Both the position numbers and the translations under genes were made by a program. Positions 8,648 to 17,351 of a DNA stretch of 64,000 bases are shown here, piece by piece. This DNA comes from Streptomyces sp. NBC_01381 (GTDB lineage Bacteria; Actinomycetota; Actinomycetes; Streptomycetales; Streptomycetaceae), in NCBI RefSeq assembly GCF_026340305.1, contig NZ_JAPEPI010000005.1:124001-188000 (forward strand), given 5' to 3'. The first letter of the stretch is position 1, and every line of letters starts with the position of its first letter. Below the pieces are notes generated by a model, which was not told where the DNA came from, did no database searches, and saw only the letters and a list, made by a program, of their open reading frames with translations.

Positions 8648-8896
8648 ATGGTGTGCTTCAGCCGTGCACGCCTCCCTGGCGGCAGGGTGTGCTTCAGCGG
8701 TGCGCACCTCTCCGGGAGCTCGGTCGACTTCGACGGCGCGTCCCCCCGACGCTTGGCCGCCGCGCTCTCCTGCCCGGAGGACGACATCCGCCCGCTGTGG
8801 CGCGCCGCCAACGCCACGTACACCACCGGCACTGCAGACCAGAGCCTTGACCGGCACGGCACCCAGTTCACCATTCCCGCCGACGCTTTCGGCTGA
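8648..8896 (+). pseudogene. Fragment of a pentapeptide-repeat-type protein
   Basis: Reading from the ATG at 8648 gives VCFSRARLPGG, RVCFSGAHLSGS and SVDFDGA: three consecutive (V/S)xFSxAxLSGGxV-type units like those of actinobacterial pentapeptide proteins. A helical tail follows. The upstream sequence in this frame is out of register with any repeat, so the N-terminus is missing. Probably a decaying relic; no good ribosome site precedes the ATG. Confidence 0.35.
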
Positions 8897-9031
8897 CCAG
8901 GGCGACCACTGCCGTGTCCAGCGACCCGACCGGAAGGAGACGACACACCGTGATGACGCGCCGCGCCGCGAAGCCACCCCCGGCCGTGACGTTGAGGGAG
9001 AGGGCTCCGAAGCGGCTGCCGTGTCGCCAGC

Positions 9032-11392
9032 TCAGGTGCTGTTGCCTGGTGCGGGACCTTCTGGGAACGTGCGGTCAGATGCTGAGAGAAGTCTGTTGAC
9101 GGCTCGGCGGGCCGTCCACCACAACTGCTGCGTTGGTCCCAGGGCGACCGCTTTACCGGTGAACTGCATCGCGTACAGGCTCAGTTCGACGCGCCGGGTG
9201 CCCCAGATGGAACAGATGCGGTCCTCTAGATGGTCTGCGTTCTTGTCGCGCGTTGTCCTGTCCAACATGCCGATCAACCTGAGGTGGTAGTCGAGCGGCT
9301 GAGAGCCGACGACGTGGTCCAAGAGCCGGGCTGCGACCCGAGTGGACTGGCCCTTGCTGGAGTCGTGAAGGCGTTGGAAGTTCTTCAGCAGCACAGCTAC
9401 CTGCCCGGCTGACTGTTCGGGGCCGGCGGCTGTGAGTACGGCATCGAGGTGTGTGCTGAGACGGGCCGTGTCCAGGGCGAGGCTGAGGTTGACCACGCTG
9501 GAAGCGGTTCCGGTGCGGGCCTGGACTGCCAGGTCTGAGGGACTCAGGTACTTGGGGCGGGTGGTGTGCAGCCTGAGCAGTGCGGCACTGGCGTGTCCCG
9601 TGGGCCGGTCCTGTGTGGTGCAGGTGTATATGGCGTCGGCGTGTTCGTGCAGGTCGCCGTCGAGAAGGGCGACGAGCATGTCTGCCGCATGTTCGGGACC
9701 ACAGCGGGTGGCTGCCTCGGCCAGCAGGGACAGGGAGTCCATGCCGGGGTGTATCTGGTCCAGGCAGTGCAGCAGGACGTGGGTGTCGGCCTGTGTGCGT
9801 GAGCGCACGCTGGCCGTCAGGGCGTCGGAGGCTTCTTTGTGACGGCCTGCGACATTGAGGTCGATGATCAGCTGGGCGAGCTCGGGTACCGGACGCGTCA
9901 GGAGCGCATGAGCGAGCACGTCCGAGGCGGAGTCGTGCATGTTCGCCGTATGCAGGGCGGACACCAGCGCCACGAGATGCCCTGTGGTGCGCTGCTGGGT
10001 CTGTGAGAAGACGGCGGCCGCAGCTGCGGCAAGTCCCGCTCTGCGCAGGGCACCGATCAGTTCCGCGACGTCGGTGGCCACCCGGCTGCGCGCCATCGCG
10101 CTCTGCAGCGCATCGGCGAGGGACCCGAAGCCGGATTCGTGCAAGGCGATGACCAGTTCGGCGAGTTCAGCACAAACGCGATCCTGCGCGGGGCAGGCCA
10201 CGGCCTGCACCAGGGCGTCATCGAGAGCGGGATCCGCCAGCAGGCCGCAGACAACCAGGATCTCCGACACACAACGGTGGGCCACCGTGGCACTGAGCAG
10301 GACCAGCACCGCCTCGTGATGACCGCGACGGTGCAGGATCCTGGCCAGTTCGGCGAGGCCCTGAGGGCTATGCAGTTCCACGGACGCCTGCAGAAGCGCG
10401 GCAGCAGGCTCCTGCAGACCGGCCATCAGTAGTTCCCCGATGAGATCCGCCGTGTCCCCGACTGGCCGCACCGCCACCATGGCCGGCAGCGCGGCTTCGG
10501 CATGTTTGTGCAGTCCCGCTCCATAGAGGGCACCGAGCAGAGCCTGAACCTCGGCCACCGGACGGCACCTGCTGACCGACGTGACGAGTTCGCTGGCAAT
10601 GGCCCCGCGCGGGCCGGTGGCAAGCCCACCGACTAGCTGCACCAGTTCGGGCACGGAAGCCGTCCGGTCCGCGGCTTCCAGGACCTCCATCAGGGACGCC
10701 CCCGAAATGCCCTCGTTGAGAAGCTCTTCGGCAGCATCAAGCTGCTCCTCCAGGACATGGCAGCGCTCCTCGGCTATCCGCAGCTCGACCCTGGTGTCCT
10801 CCAGTTGCCGCTGCAGATTGGCCACCTCGTCCTGCAGAGCACTGCCGGCCCTCATCAGGGTGCCGCAGCGCTCCTGCCACACTTCGACGGCCGTCGTGTA
10901 CGTGTGCCGCTGCTCATCGAGCTCATCCTGCAATCCCGCCTGTTCCACCGACTGCCGTGCCAGCCGCTGCTGGCGTTCATCGATGGCCTCCAACAGAGCG
11001 CGCTCCCGTAGCCGCAGCTTGCGCACCTCTTCATCCTGCGCGAGAAAGCGGTCCTGCAGACGCTGCAGGTCTGCGCCCGCAGGACGGCACGCACTGGCCG
11101 CATCGTGGAGCCTTCGCAGTGCCGCGATCGCATCCGCAGTGACCGGCGCCCCACAGTGCTCCGACACATCAGCGAGCAGGGCGCTGACGAACGACCAGGG
11201 CGTGCGCCGGCTGCCGTTGAGATACCGGCTCACCGTCCCCGGATCCATGTGCCGACGCCCCGCGTACGCACGGACGCTGACGCCGTCCAGCCGGGCGAAG
11301 TACGTACGCAGATCAGTGACGAACGCTTCCACCGCAGGCGGCAGGTCGGCGCTGAGCGCAGCCAGCCCCGTGGTCCTCGCTTTGGCGTCCAT
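9032..11392 (-). CDS. HTH / coiled-coil / helical-repeat protein
   Basis: 786 residues. Residues about 20-75 form a Xre-like HTH (SVRAYAGRRHMDPGTVSRYL). Residues about 105-235 are strongly coiled-coil (LQDELDEQRHTYT, VANLQRQLEDTRVELR). Residues about 240-720 consist of roughly 34-38-residue helical repeats with recurring RPVxExxxLIxxLxxxGLxxxAxxxL character, like TPR/PPR-type solenoids. The tail (VELSLYAMQFTG...) is non-repetitive. No membrane segment. The architecture resembles a DNA- or partner-binding regulator common in Streptomyces; precise role unknown. The ATG at 11392 is preceded by a G-rich RBS. It is transcribed alone. Confidence 0.8.
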   Translation of the reverse strand: MDAKARTTGLAALSADLPPAVEAFVTDLRTYFARLDGVSVRAYAGRRHMDPGTVSRYLNGSRRTPWSFVSALLADVSEHCGAPVTADAIAALRRLHDAASACRPAGADLQRLQDRFLAQDEEVRKLRLRERALLEAIDERQQRLARQSVEQAGLQDELDEQRHTYTTAVEVWQERCGTLMRAGSALQDEVANLQRQLEDTRVELRIAEERCHVLEEQLDAAEELLNEGISGASLMEVLEAADRTASVPELVQLVGGLATGPRGAIASELVTSVSRCRPVAEVQALLGALYGAGLHKHAEAALPAMVAVRPVGDTADLIGELLMAGLQEPAAALLQASVELHSPQGLAELARILHRRGHHEAVLVLLSATVAHRCVSEILVVCGLLADPALDDALVQAVACPAQDRVCAELAELVIALHESGFGSLADALQSAMARSRVATDVAELIGALRRAGLAAAAAAVFSQTQQRTTGHLVALVSALHTANMHDSASDVLAHALLTRPVPELAQLIIDLNVAGRHKEASDALTASVRSRTQADTHVLLHCLDQIHPGMDSLSLLAEAATRCGPEHAADMLVALLDGDLHEHADAIYTCTTQDRPTGHASAALLRLHTTRPKYLSPSDLAVQARTGTASSVVNLSLALDTARLSTHLDAVLTAAGPEQSAGQVAVLLKNFQRLHDSSKGQSTRVAARLLDHVVGSQPLDYHLRLIGMLDRTTRDKNADHLEDRICSIWGTRRVELSLYAMQFTGKAVALGPTQQLWWTARRAVNRLLSASDRTFPEGPAPGNST

Positions 11393-11633
11393 GAATCCCG
11401 TCCCGCTGTTCCGTGAGCGCTGCCATCAACAGCACAACTATGGCGAGCAGGCAGGGAGTTCGGCTGCCTTTAGGTGTTTCCAGCTTCATCGGCAACAGCC
11501 GGTCCGTTGCCAGCACAGCTGGCTGCTGATGCACCCTGCCCGGCAACATCCCACGCGCAGCAGGATCAGCCATAGCCGGCCAGCAGGCCTGTGCCGGCTG
11601 CTCGTCCATCGCACTTGCACAGCAGGAGACACC

Positions 11634-11933
11634 GTGTCCCTCGGCAGCAACGACGCTCACCCCACCCCACCGCAGGCCATCGCGCCCCCACGAGCCGCCC
11701 GCCGTGACCTGCCCAGGCAGGAAGGGCCCGGCCGGGTAACCCTCGAAGTACACGCCCGGCGGATCAGCGCGACCGGCAGCGCCGCAGTCCTCAGCAACAG
11801 CCTGCTGGTCACCGGTCTGATCAGCGGCCAGATCCCGGCCACCCCCACCCTCGCGTGGCCACTCGTGGCCCTGAGCATCGCCAGCATGGCCTACGACCTC
11901 GGCCGCAAGGCGATCACGCACGACCGGCTGTGA
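11634..11933 (+). CDS. Small membrane protein
   Basis: 99 residues from GTG, preceded by AGGAG at 5 bases. Soluble Pro/Arg-rich N-terminus (1-45), then hydrophobic stretches AVLSNSLLVTGLISG and LAWPLVALSIASMAYDLG suggesting two membrane helices with a short turn. No recognised family. The divergent neighbour at 11392 starts 240 bases upstream, so the two may share a regulatory region. Confidence 0.55.
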   Translation: MSLGSNDAHPTPPQAIAPPRAARRDLPRQEGPGRVTLEVHARRISATGSAAVLSNSLLVTGLISGQIPATPTLAWPLVALSIASMAYDLGRKAITHDRL

Positions 11934-12149
11934 AGCCAAAGCTGTATATACGTCAGATGTGTAGGGTTCATCAGCCCCGGATAGTCCAGGCAGGTGCCCG
12001 CCCGGGAGCGTGTCGGTGCTGTCGTAGGCGCACACGGCCCCGCCGGCCGGGGAGATGAGCACCCGGCCCTGACATCAGCCAAGCAACACACGCTCTGCAC
12101 CGCGCCGTTCGCGCGGTACGCCGAAGCCTGCCCGCCACTCCCTCTCTCT

Positions 12150-12360
12150 GGGTCGCCCATCTCCACGCTGGTGCGTAACTGGCTCTGCAGTTCGTCTGGG
12201 CCGACGGCGCCTGGGGTACTACTGCCCGTCTTCCCGTCGATCAGCTTTCGGGCGACGTCGAGGTGGCCGACGTGGCGGGCCTACTCCTCATGCAGGGGGA
12301 AATACGATGAAGGCCTGCCTGTGGTCCGTGCGATGGGTGCTGACGAACTCGGCGTCGTCG
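12150..12360 (-). pseudogene. DinB/DUF664-family remnant
   Basis: On the minus strand the fragments HRQAFIVF, PLHEE, stop, ARHVGHLDVARKLIDG match the conserved block (EEYARHxGHxDxxRxxIDG) of DUF664/DinB-like proteins. Two lesions are visible: a run of five C instead of four shifts the frame before PLHEE, and the expected TAC (Tyr) is TAG. The N-terminal part was replaced by the IS5 relic next door. Non-functional. Confidence 0.5.
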
Positions 12361-12369
12361 GCGACTGGC

Positions 12370-12795
12370 CTCCCAGCCGCGGGAGTCGTGCCGGTTGCCC
12401 GGCAGGGGCGGCCGGCCGACCACGACCACCAGGCGGGTGTCGGCGTCGATGACCACCTGATGGGCCGTGGAATAGCGGTAGTTCTTCGATTGCTCGGCGA
12501 TCGTGTGGTCGCGGGTGGGCACCAGGGGTTCCGTCGACGATGAGCACGGCGTCCTTGCGGAACCGCTTCCTTGGCTGGGGCGCGAGCATCGGCCCGAGAT
12601 GGTCGGTGATCCGGTCCGCCGCCGACTTCGAGACCCCGAACAGCGGGGTGATCTGGCGCATCGTCAAGTTCGTTCGCCAGTAGGCCGCGACCAGCAGAAT
12701 GCGGTCCTCGAGCGACAGCTCCCAGGGCCCGTCCATGCTGGAGTTCGGCAGCGATCTCGCGCCGTACGGCGGTCACCAACTTGCCGAAGCGGCGC
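12370..12795 (-). pseudogene. IS5-family transposase remnant (first element)
   Basis: Three frames are needed to read it: RFGKLVTAVRREIAAEL, then WELSLEDRILLVAAYWRTNL through FGVSKSAADRITDHLGPML to VLIVDGT, then PTRDHTIAEQSKNYRYS and VVIDADTRLVVVVG. This is the HTH plus first catalytic part of a common Streptomyces IS5-type transposase. At least two 1-base frameshifts are present, the C-terminal half is missing, and a second IS abuts its 5' end at 12796. Dead. Confidence 0.75.
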
Positions 12796-13670
12796 GGGCT
12801 TAGACGACATTTCACTTGGTGAGTCTGCGGTGGCATATGAGGGTTCGCGGCGATGGCTGTGAAGGCGAGGAAGTGTTCCGGCTTGCGCTCGTAGCGGCGG
12901 TGGAGGCGTCGGCATCCGGACAGCCAGGACACGGTCCGCTCCACGACCCAGCGGTGTCGGCCCAGGCGCCCGGATGCCTCGATGCCCTTGCGGGCGAGGC
13001 GGTGCCTGATGCCGCGGGAAGCGAGCCACCGCCGCAGGTGGCGGTAGTCGTATCCCTTGTCACCGTGCAGCTTGCCGGGCCGGCGGCGTCGCGGGCCTCG
13101 GCGGGAGCGGATGGGCGGGATGCCGCGGACCAGTGGGATGAGGGCCTGGCTGTCGTGGAGGTTGGCGGCGGAGATGCCGACGGACAGGGGCAGGCCCTGG
13201 CGGTCGACGATGAGGTGGATTTTCGATCCCTTCTTGCCACGGTCGGTCGGATTCGGTCCCGTCAGCTGCCCCCTTTGAGGGCCCGGACGCTGACGGAGTC
13301 GATCGCGCACCGCGACCAGTCCAGCTCGCCCCGGGCACCAAGTTCATCCAGGGCCAGGCGGTGGAGCTTGGCCCACACCCTTGCCTCGGTCCACTCGGTG
13401 AACCGCCGGAAGGCGGTGACCCCCGACAGCCCGAAGCCCGGCGGAAGTTGGTTCCAGGTGCAGCCCGAGGTGGCCACGAAGACGATCGCGGCCAGCACCT
13501 CCCGGTCCCCTCGCCGACGATGGCCTCCGCCCTGCGGGCGGACCGGCGTCGGCGGCACCACCCGCAGGAACAACGTCCACAGGTCTTCCGGCGCCATCCG
13601 CTCGACAAGCGCAGCAGTCATCACCCCAGATTGCCGCAAGATCACGCCAACTGAAATGACGTCTTAGCCC
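12796..13670 (-). mobile_element. IS5-family insertion sequence, 875 bp
   Basis: Imperfect terminal inverted repeats of about 26 bp lie at 12796-12821 and 13645-13670; each reads roughly GGGCTTAGACGACATTTCA and onward, with about 6 mismatches between the ends. They enclose a two-frame transposase. It sits at the 5' end of an older IS5 relic, so it probably inserted into that element. No clear direct target repeat was identified. Confidence 0.75.
12812..13645 (-). pseudogene. IS5-family two-frame transposase, probably inactivated
   Basis: The first frame (13262-13645, 127 residues) carries the N-terminal DUF4096-like domain (VATSGCTWNQLPPGFG, ELDWSRCAIDSVSVRA); the second (from about 13270) carries the DDE core (GKKGSKIHLIVDRQGLPLSV, GDKGYDYRHLRRWL, RWVVERTVSWLSGCRRLHRR). 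Such elements normally use a programmed frameshift at KGG near 13265, so that break is expected. An extra base near 12852 shifts the last ten residues (LICHRRLTK) out of frame, a further lesion that may have inactivated it. Confidence 0.7.
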
Positions 13671-14288
13671 GGTGAAGGGGCCTATCCAGGACGGCTCCGA
13701 CGCCGTGATCGCACCAGCCACACCAAGATCATCTCATCCCTGACCGGCGGTTACGGGACAAGCCTTAGTCGCTGGGCTGGCTGCAGTTCAGGCTCGGCAA
13801 CAAAAAAGCCGATGCACGCCAAGATCTAGTCTTGGGTGCATCGACTTTGTGCTGGCCATGCGCCAACATGAACCAGAGTTTCCCGTCCCTGTGCTTGCCG
13901 TGGTTGGAGCCAGTAGCGTGACCAGGGTGCCTACCAACTTCAGCTGATTCGCTGGAGTGGTTTCTGATATCGAGCATCCCCGGTTCGTAGTATCAGCGCA
14001 GCTCTAAAGATTGCACACGGCCAGGGATATCCCGCCGGTCCCCATGGTGGAACGCCGTTTTCCCACGTCAGCTCCCTCTCTATGGGGTTATCGCAGCTCC
14101 GATTGTCGTGGACAGAAGCAGGGTCAAATCCCAGTACTAGTTACAACGGCTTGCCGGACTGCGATCCTGGCAGGTAATAGCCGTAATTCGCTTCCGGTGA
14201 CGCCAATTACCTAGCGATCTTCGGCAACTGGAGCCAGTAGCCCGGCCGGTGATCCGTCGTGATCACCGGCCGGGTCGAAAGGTGGACC
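13671..14288. other. Gene-free stretch with a solo IS end
   Basis: No convincing gene. At 13741-13768 the sequence TGACCGGCGGTTACGGGACA followed by AGCC is the reverse complement of the IS-end-like sequence after the gene ending at 24547, so it is probably an orphan IS end. Base composition becomes locally A/T-richer at 13830-14220. A GGTCAAATCCC string near 14116 resembles a tRNA T-loop, but no tRNA can be folded around it. Confidence 0.4.
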
Positions 14289-14612
14289 ATGACTGCCACC
14301 CGAAAGAAGCTGGGCGATCGCACCGGTATAGATGCCGTGCCGTCGACGGCTGCCGCACCCCTCCCCTTTGACATGCCGCAAGCTTTTGTCCTGGTCGCAT
14401 TTTTGGCGGCCGCGGTTGTGCTCACACTGACCGCGCACATGGACGTCAACGACATCTTGATCCTTCTCGGTGGCGCGGGAGGTATCGGCGCGGTGGTTCT
14501 TTTCTCTGCGCACATGAAGCAGAAAGGACCCCGCGCGGGTGCGGGTGTGTTCCGGCGGATCATCACGGCAGTCCTCAACCAGGGAACTACCGGTATAGGC
14601 GGTGGCAACTGA
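14289..14612 (+). CDS. Small two-helix membrane protein
   Basis: 107 residues from the ATG at 14289 (GAAAGGTGG upstream). Two hydrophobic segments, FVLVAFLAAAVVLTLTA (about 38-54) and ILILLGGAGGIGAVVLFSA (about 62-80), followed by a basic tail. Its stop overlaps the start of the HTH gene by one base (TGATG), so the two are translationally coupled. This could be a membrane partner of the HTH protein; no family name recognised. Confidence 0.65.
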   Translation: MTATRKKLGDRTGIDAVPSTAAAPLPFDMPQAFVLVAFLAAAVVLTLTAHMDVNDILILLGGAGGIGAVVLFSAHMKQKGPRAGAGVFRRIITAVLNQGTTGIGGGN

Positions 14613-15223
14613 TGGCCACTCCCCGCAGGGGGCGCCCCGAGGTACCCGTCGTCACCACGGTCCCAGAACTCGCCGAATTGGCCACCAAACTCAGGGAGAT
14701 CCGGTTGAGCGAGGGAAAGGGCATCACCTACGTCACGCTCGCCGAGCGAACCCCGTGGTCAAAATCTCAGCTTCAGCGGGCCACTTCGGGAAAGGCGCTC
14801 CCCTCCCCGAGCCTGGTTCGTGCCTTCCTTTCCGGCTGCGGAGCCTCGCGCGGCCGGGCGCGCATCGTCGCGGGCCTCTACCGCGCGGCTGCCGCCGGCG
14901 TCGCCCAGCAGGCGAAGACTGCCAAGGCCTCCAGAAGGGTCCCCAAGCCTGAATACGTACGCGACCGTGCCGACCTGAGTGGAGCCCTGCGTGATGCATG
15001 GGCTCACGCGGGCCGGCCTCCGGTCCGTTCCATGGCCCAGACGGCCGGGCCCTGGATCCTGCCCCACAGCTCCGCCCATCGCATCCTCCGCGGGCACGGT
15101 CTCCCCCGGGACCTAACCCAGTACAGGGCGTTTCTGTACGCCTGCGACATCCCGGACGTTGACCTCGGCCCCTGGTTCGCCGCCTGGAACAAGGCCCTCA
15201 GCCCTGTCAGCCTCGCGGCATAA
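14612..15223 (+). CDS. HTH protein with two helix-turn-helix-like segments
   Basis: 203 residues. The first segment (about 18-75: LAELATKLREIRLSEGKGIT to SKSQLQRATSG) is a Xre-like HTH. A second, similar arrangement in the C-terminal half (about 125-185: DLSGALRDAWAHAGRPPVRS to SAHRILRGHGLPRDL) suggests an internal duplication. No catalytic motif. Coupled to the preceding membrane-protein gene. Probable DNA-binding regulator of a type common in Streptomyces accessory regions. Confidence 0.7.
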   Translation: MATPRRGRPEVPVVTTVPELAELATKLREIRLSEGKGITYVTLAERTPWSKSQLQRATSGKALPSPSLVRAFLSGCGASRGRARIVAGLYRAAAAGVAQQAKTAKASRRVPKPEYVRDRADLSGALRDAWAHAGRPPVRSMAQTAGPWILPHSSAHRILRGHGLPRDLTQYRAFLYACDIPDVDLGPWFAAWNKALSPVSLAA

Positions 15224-15676
15224 GGCGCCCGCCCCGCAAAAGAGCACGCACCACGGCACCTAAGGCCCATACTGGCCGGCCGGGGCCGCGGGCGGGCCTC
15301 CGTGGCTCCGGTGCGGGCGAGCTCCTTGAGTGCCAACGGTGGTCGATGCCGGCGCCGGATGACAGAGCCGTGAGGTAGGCGGCGCGTTCGTTCTCCTCCA
15401 GGTGGGCGAGGCATGCGGTGAAACCGGATACGTGGATGCCGAGGCAGCCGAACGGCCTTCCCGGGCTGGGGACTTGGCCGCAGTACAGCCAGTGGGGCGG
15501 ATCCGGGGACGGCGCGGGCTTGGCTGCGGCATGCCCGAAGGCCCGGTACGTTCCGTACTACGAGGAGTACCCGGCGCTGCAGCGGGAGACGTGGCGCCCC
15601 GACATCCGGGCCGCCGTGCTGGTGAACCAGCGGACGGGCCGCACCGCAAGCTGATGAAGACGGCAGCCGCGCACGC
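15224..15676. other. Degraded coding sequence
   Basis: Short protein-like stretches in conflicting frames: on the plus strand from GTG 15418 to 15654, ending KARYVPYYEEYPALQRE...VLVNQRTGRTAS; on the minus strand GFTACLAHLEENERAAYLTA at about 15380-15440. Neither has a full domain or a good start. Most likely the fused ends of deleted genes. Confidence 0.3.
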
Positions 15677-16096
15677 GTGCGCACCAAGGCGGTCCTGATC
15701 ACCCCAACCGGCAGCAGCACCGGCCGCGTCGGCGCCCAGGCCATCGCCTCCGGCTCCGCCCGACTGCGCCCCTTGATCGCCGAGGCCGCTCGCCAGAACC
15801 TGCGCCTGGCCTTCACCATCCGCCTCGCCAAATCCGGCTACCTCCACGCCTCGGGCAGCCGCACCGACTCACCCGGCATCCGCCGCGACGTCATCCAACG
15901 CGCCGACCACACTGAAGAGCGCTCCTACGGCCCCGCGACCACCGGCAACTTCGCCGCCGTCGACTTCGCCCGCCGCGTGGACGGTGCCGGAGGAGACGTC
16001 ACCGCTGCCGTTCGTCGGTGGCTCGTGGAGACCGGCCGAATCCATGCCGACGCCCACATCACCCACCTCGAAGTCCGCACCTGGAGGCCACGCTGA
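15677..16096 (+). CDS. Hypothetical protein
   Basis: 139 residues from a GTG with no strong ribosome site, so the start is doubtful. Basic N-terminus (LITPTGSSTGRVGAQAIASG), middle AFTIRLAKSGYLHASGS, and tail TAAVRRWLVETGRIHADAHI. No signal peptide, membrane segment or recognised motif. Codon bias is good across the frame. It may be the surviving 3' part of a longer gene disrupted upstream. Confidence 0.4.
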   Translation: MRTKAVLITPTGSSTGRVGAQAIASGSARLRPLIAEAARQNLRLAFTIRLAKSGYLHASGSRTDSPGIRRDVIQRADHTEERSYGPATTGNFAAVDFARRVDGAGGDVTAAVRRWLVETGRIHADAHITHLEVRTWRPR

Positions 16097-16161
16097 CCGT
16101 ACTCAACCACCACACCCGCGGCGTGGAGACCCAGAGGCCACTCACGTAAAGTGACCAGCTC

Positions 16162-16198
16162 TAGACAGTCTGTATTTAGGCTATGTAGAGTACGAGTG
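16162..16198 (+). promoter_or_regulatory. Candidate promoter giving a leaderless PadR transcript
   Basis: TAGACA (16162-16167) and TAGAGT (16186-16191) are spaced 18 bases, close to consensus. The GTG start at 16198 falls 7 bases after the -10 box, where transcription would begin, so the mRNA may be leaderless. The A/T-rich core TCTGTATTTAGGCTATG could also bind the PadR protein; that is inference. Confidence 0.4.
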
Positions 16199-16548
16199 TG
16201 GGTAGGTTGCCGCGTATGACCCTGCAGACCGAACTGGTCCTGCGGGCTTTGCTGGAGAATCCCGCCAGAGAGCGTTACGGCCTGGAGCTGTGCGAGTTGG
16301 CGGGACTGCCGTCGGGCACGATCTATCCGATCCTCGCCCGCCTGGAGCAAATCGGCTGGTTGGACAGTACGTGGGAGGATCCCGCTGTCCACGAGGCAGC
16401 CGGCCGGCCGCGCCGCCGCTTCTACCGGATCACCGAGGACGGCGCCGAGCAGGCCCGCCTCGCCCTCGCACGCTCCTACCGGGCCGGCAAATCACCCCTC
16501 CCGGGATGGGCTGTTGCTCGCCCCCTCAGCGATGGGGGAGTGTCATGA
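16198..16548 (+). CDS. PadR-family winged-helix regulator
   Basis: 116 residues. MTLQTELVLRALLENP...YGLELCELAGLPSGTIYPIL, then LARLEQIGWLDSTWED and GRPRRRFYRITEDG is the complete PadR winged helix (helix 3 with GTIYP, wing with RRFYxIT). The start is GTG 16198 if leaderless, or ATG 16216. The C-terminal dimerisation helix is short. It overlaps the following HD-domain fragment by 17 bases, so it may once have regulated that gene. Confidence 0.85.
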   Translation: MGRLPRMTLQTELVLRALLENPARERYGLELCELAGLPSGTIYPILARLEQIGWLDSTWEDPAVHEAAGRPRRRFYRITEDGAEQARLALARSYRAGKSPLPGWAVARPLSDGGVS

Positions 16549-16925
16549 AAGCCCTGCACCGGTCAGCGCTGCGGCCGAGCACCCGTCACGACCACCCCCG
16601 TCCCTCAACGGCATCCTGACCGCCGTGCGCACGCACCACGCCGAAGCAGATCCTGCACTCATCGAGCAGGCCCACGACGAGGCCGCCCGCTGGCACGAGG
16701 GACAAACCCGCCGTAGTGGAGACCCGTACCTCACCCACTGCCTCGCCGTCGCCGCCATCCTCGCCGACTTGGGCATGCCGCCGGTCGTGGTCTGCGCGGC
16801 CCTGCTGCACGACATCGAGGACACGCCCTGCCCGCCGGACCGTGTCGTCGAACAATTCGGCCAGGAGATCGCCCAGTTGATAGCGGCCGCCCGTACGGCC
16901 AACGCCAACACGATCCCGCCGAGCG
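16532..16925 (+). pseudogene. RelA/SpoT-like HD-domain fragment
   Basis: From ATG 16532 the protein reads ADPALIEQAHDEAARWHEGQ, TRRSGDPYLTHCLAVAAILA and VCAALLHDIEDT, i.e. the HD phosphohydrolase core of (p)ppGpp hydrolases with the metal-binding His and HD pair intact. Homology ends at about 16920 (IAAARTANAN). The frame stays open to 17347 but the rest is compositionally different and reads as low-complexity Arg/Ala sequence. Probably truncated by a rearrangement; a short HD protein could still be made. Confidence 0.55.
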
Positions 16926-17351
16926 GCCTGCTCGGCGGCTCGGCTGTCGATCTGGTTCGCGAAGAGGCCGTGGTGGTGTCGGTGGCCAGGACCGGCGCGG
17001 CCAGGCGGTCGGCGGGTTTTGCCGCTGCCGGAACGATGAGCGGGGCGGGCTTGAGGGCCCAGTGGGCGGCGCGCCGGCGGGCGCCGCGGCCCGGGGCTTG
17101 GTTCAGCGCCGCGTCGTCGAGCACCCGCAACGGCACTGTCCGGGGGCGGGCAGGTCGAGCCAGCCGTCCTGTGCCAGTTCCTGCCACGCCTTGGTACGCC
17201 GGGGCAGGCGCATGCCGCGCAGCAGGCCGGCCGGTAGCCGGGCGCGGCCGTGGCTTTGTAGCGGCTCAGTACTTCCTTGACCGTCTCGCTGTGCTGGCAT
17301 GGCAGCGGAGGGGTTCATGGATCCGGAGGCGAGCCGGCGTGGGGTGAAGTC
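16926..17351. other. Unassigned stretch after the HD fragment
   Basis: Open in several frames but with no convincing protein on either strand. The minus strand has short protein-like pieces (ETVKEVLSRYKATAAPGYRP near 17250; GLFANQIDSRAAEQAARRD near 16950), suggesting remnants of a deleted minus-strand gene. Confidence 0.3.

Noticed and set aside
13765..13977. 70-residue minus-strand open frame in the gap after the IS
   Set aside because: No ribosome site, no codon-bias support and no recognisable domain.
14100..14160. Possible tRNA, from GGTCAAATCCC T-loop-like string
   Set aside because: No acceptor stem, D-arm or anticodon arm can be folded around it and the T-stem has only three pairs.
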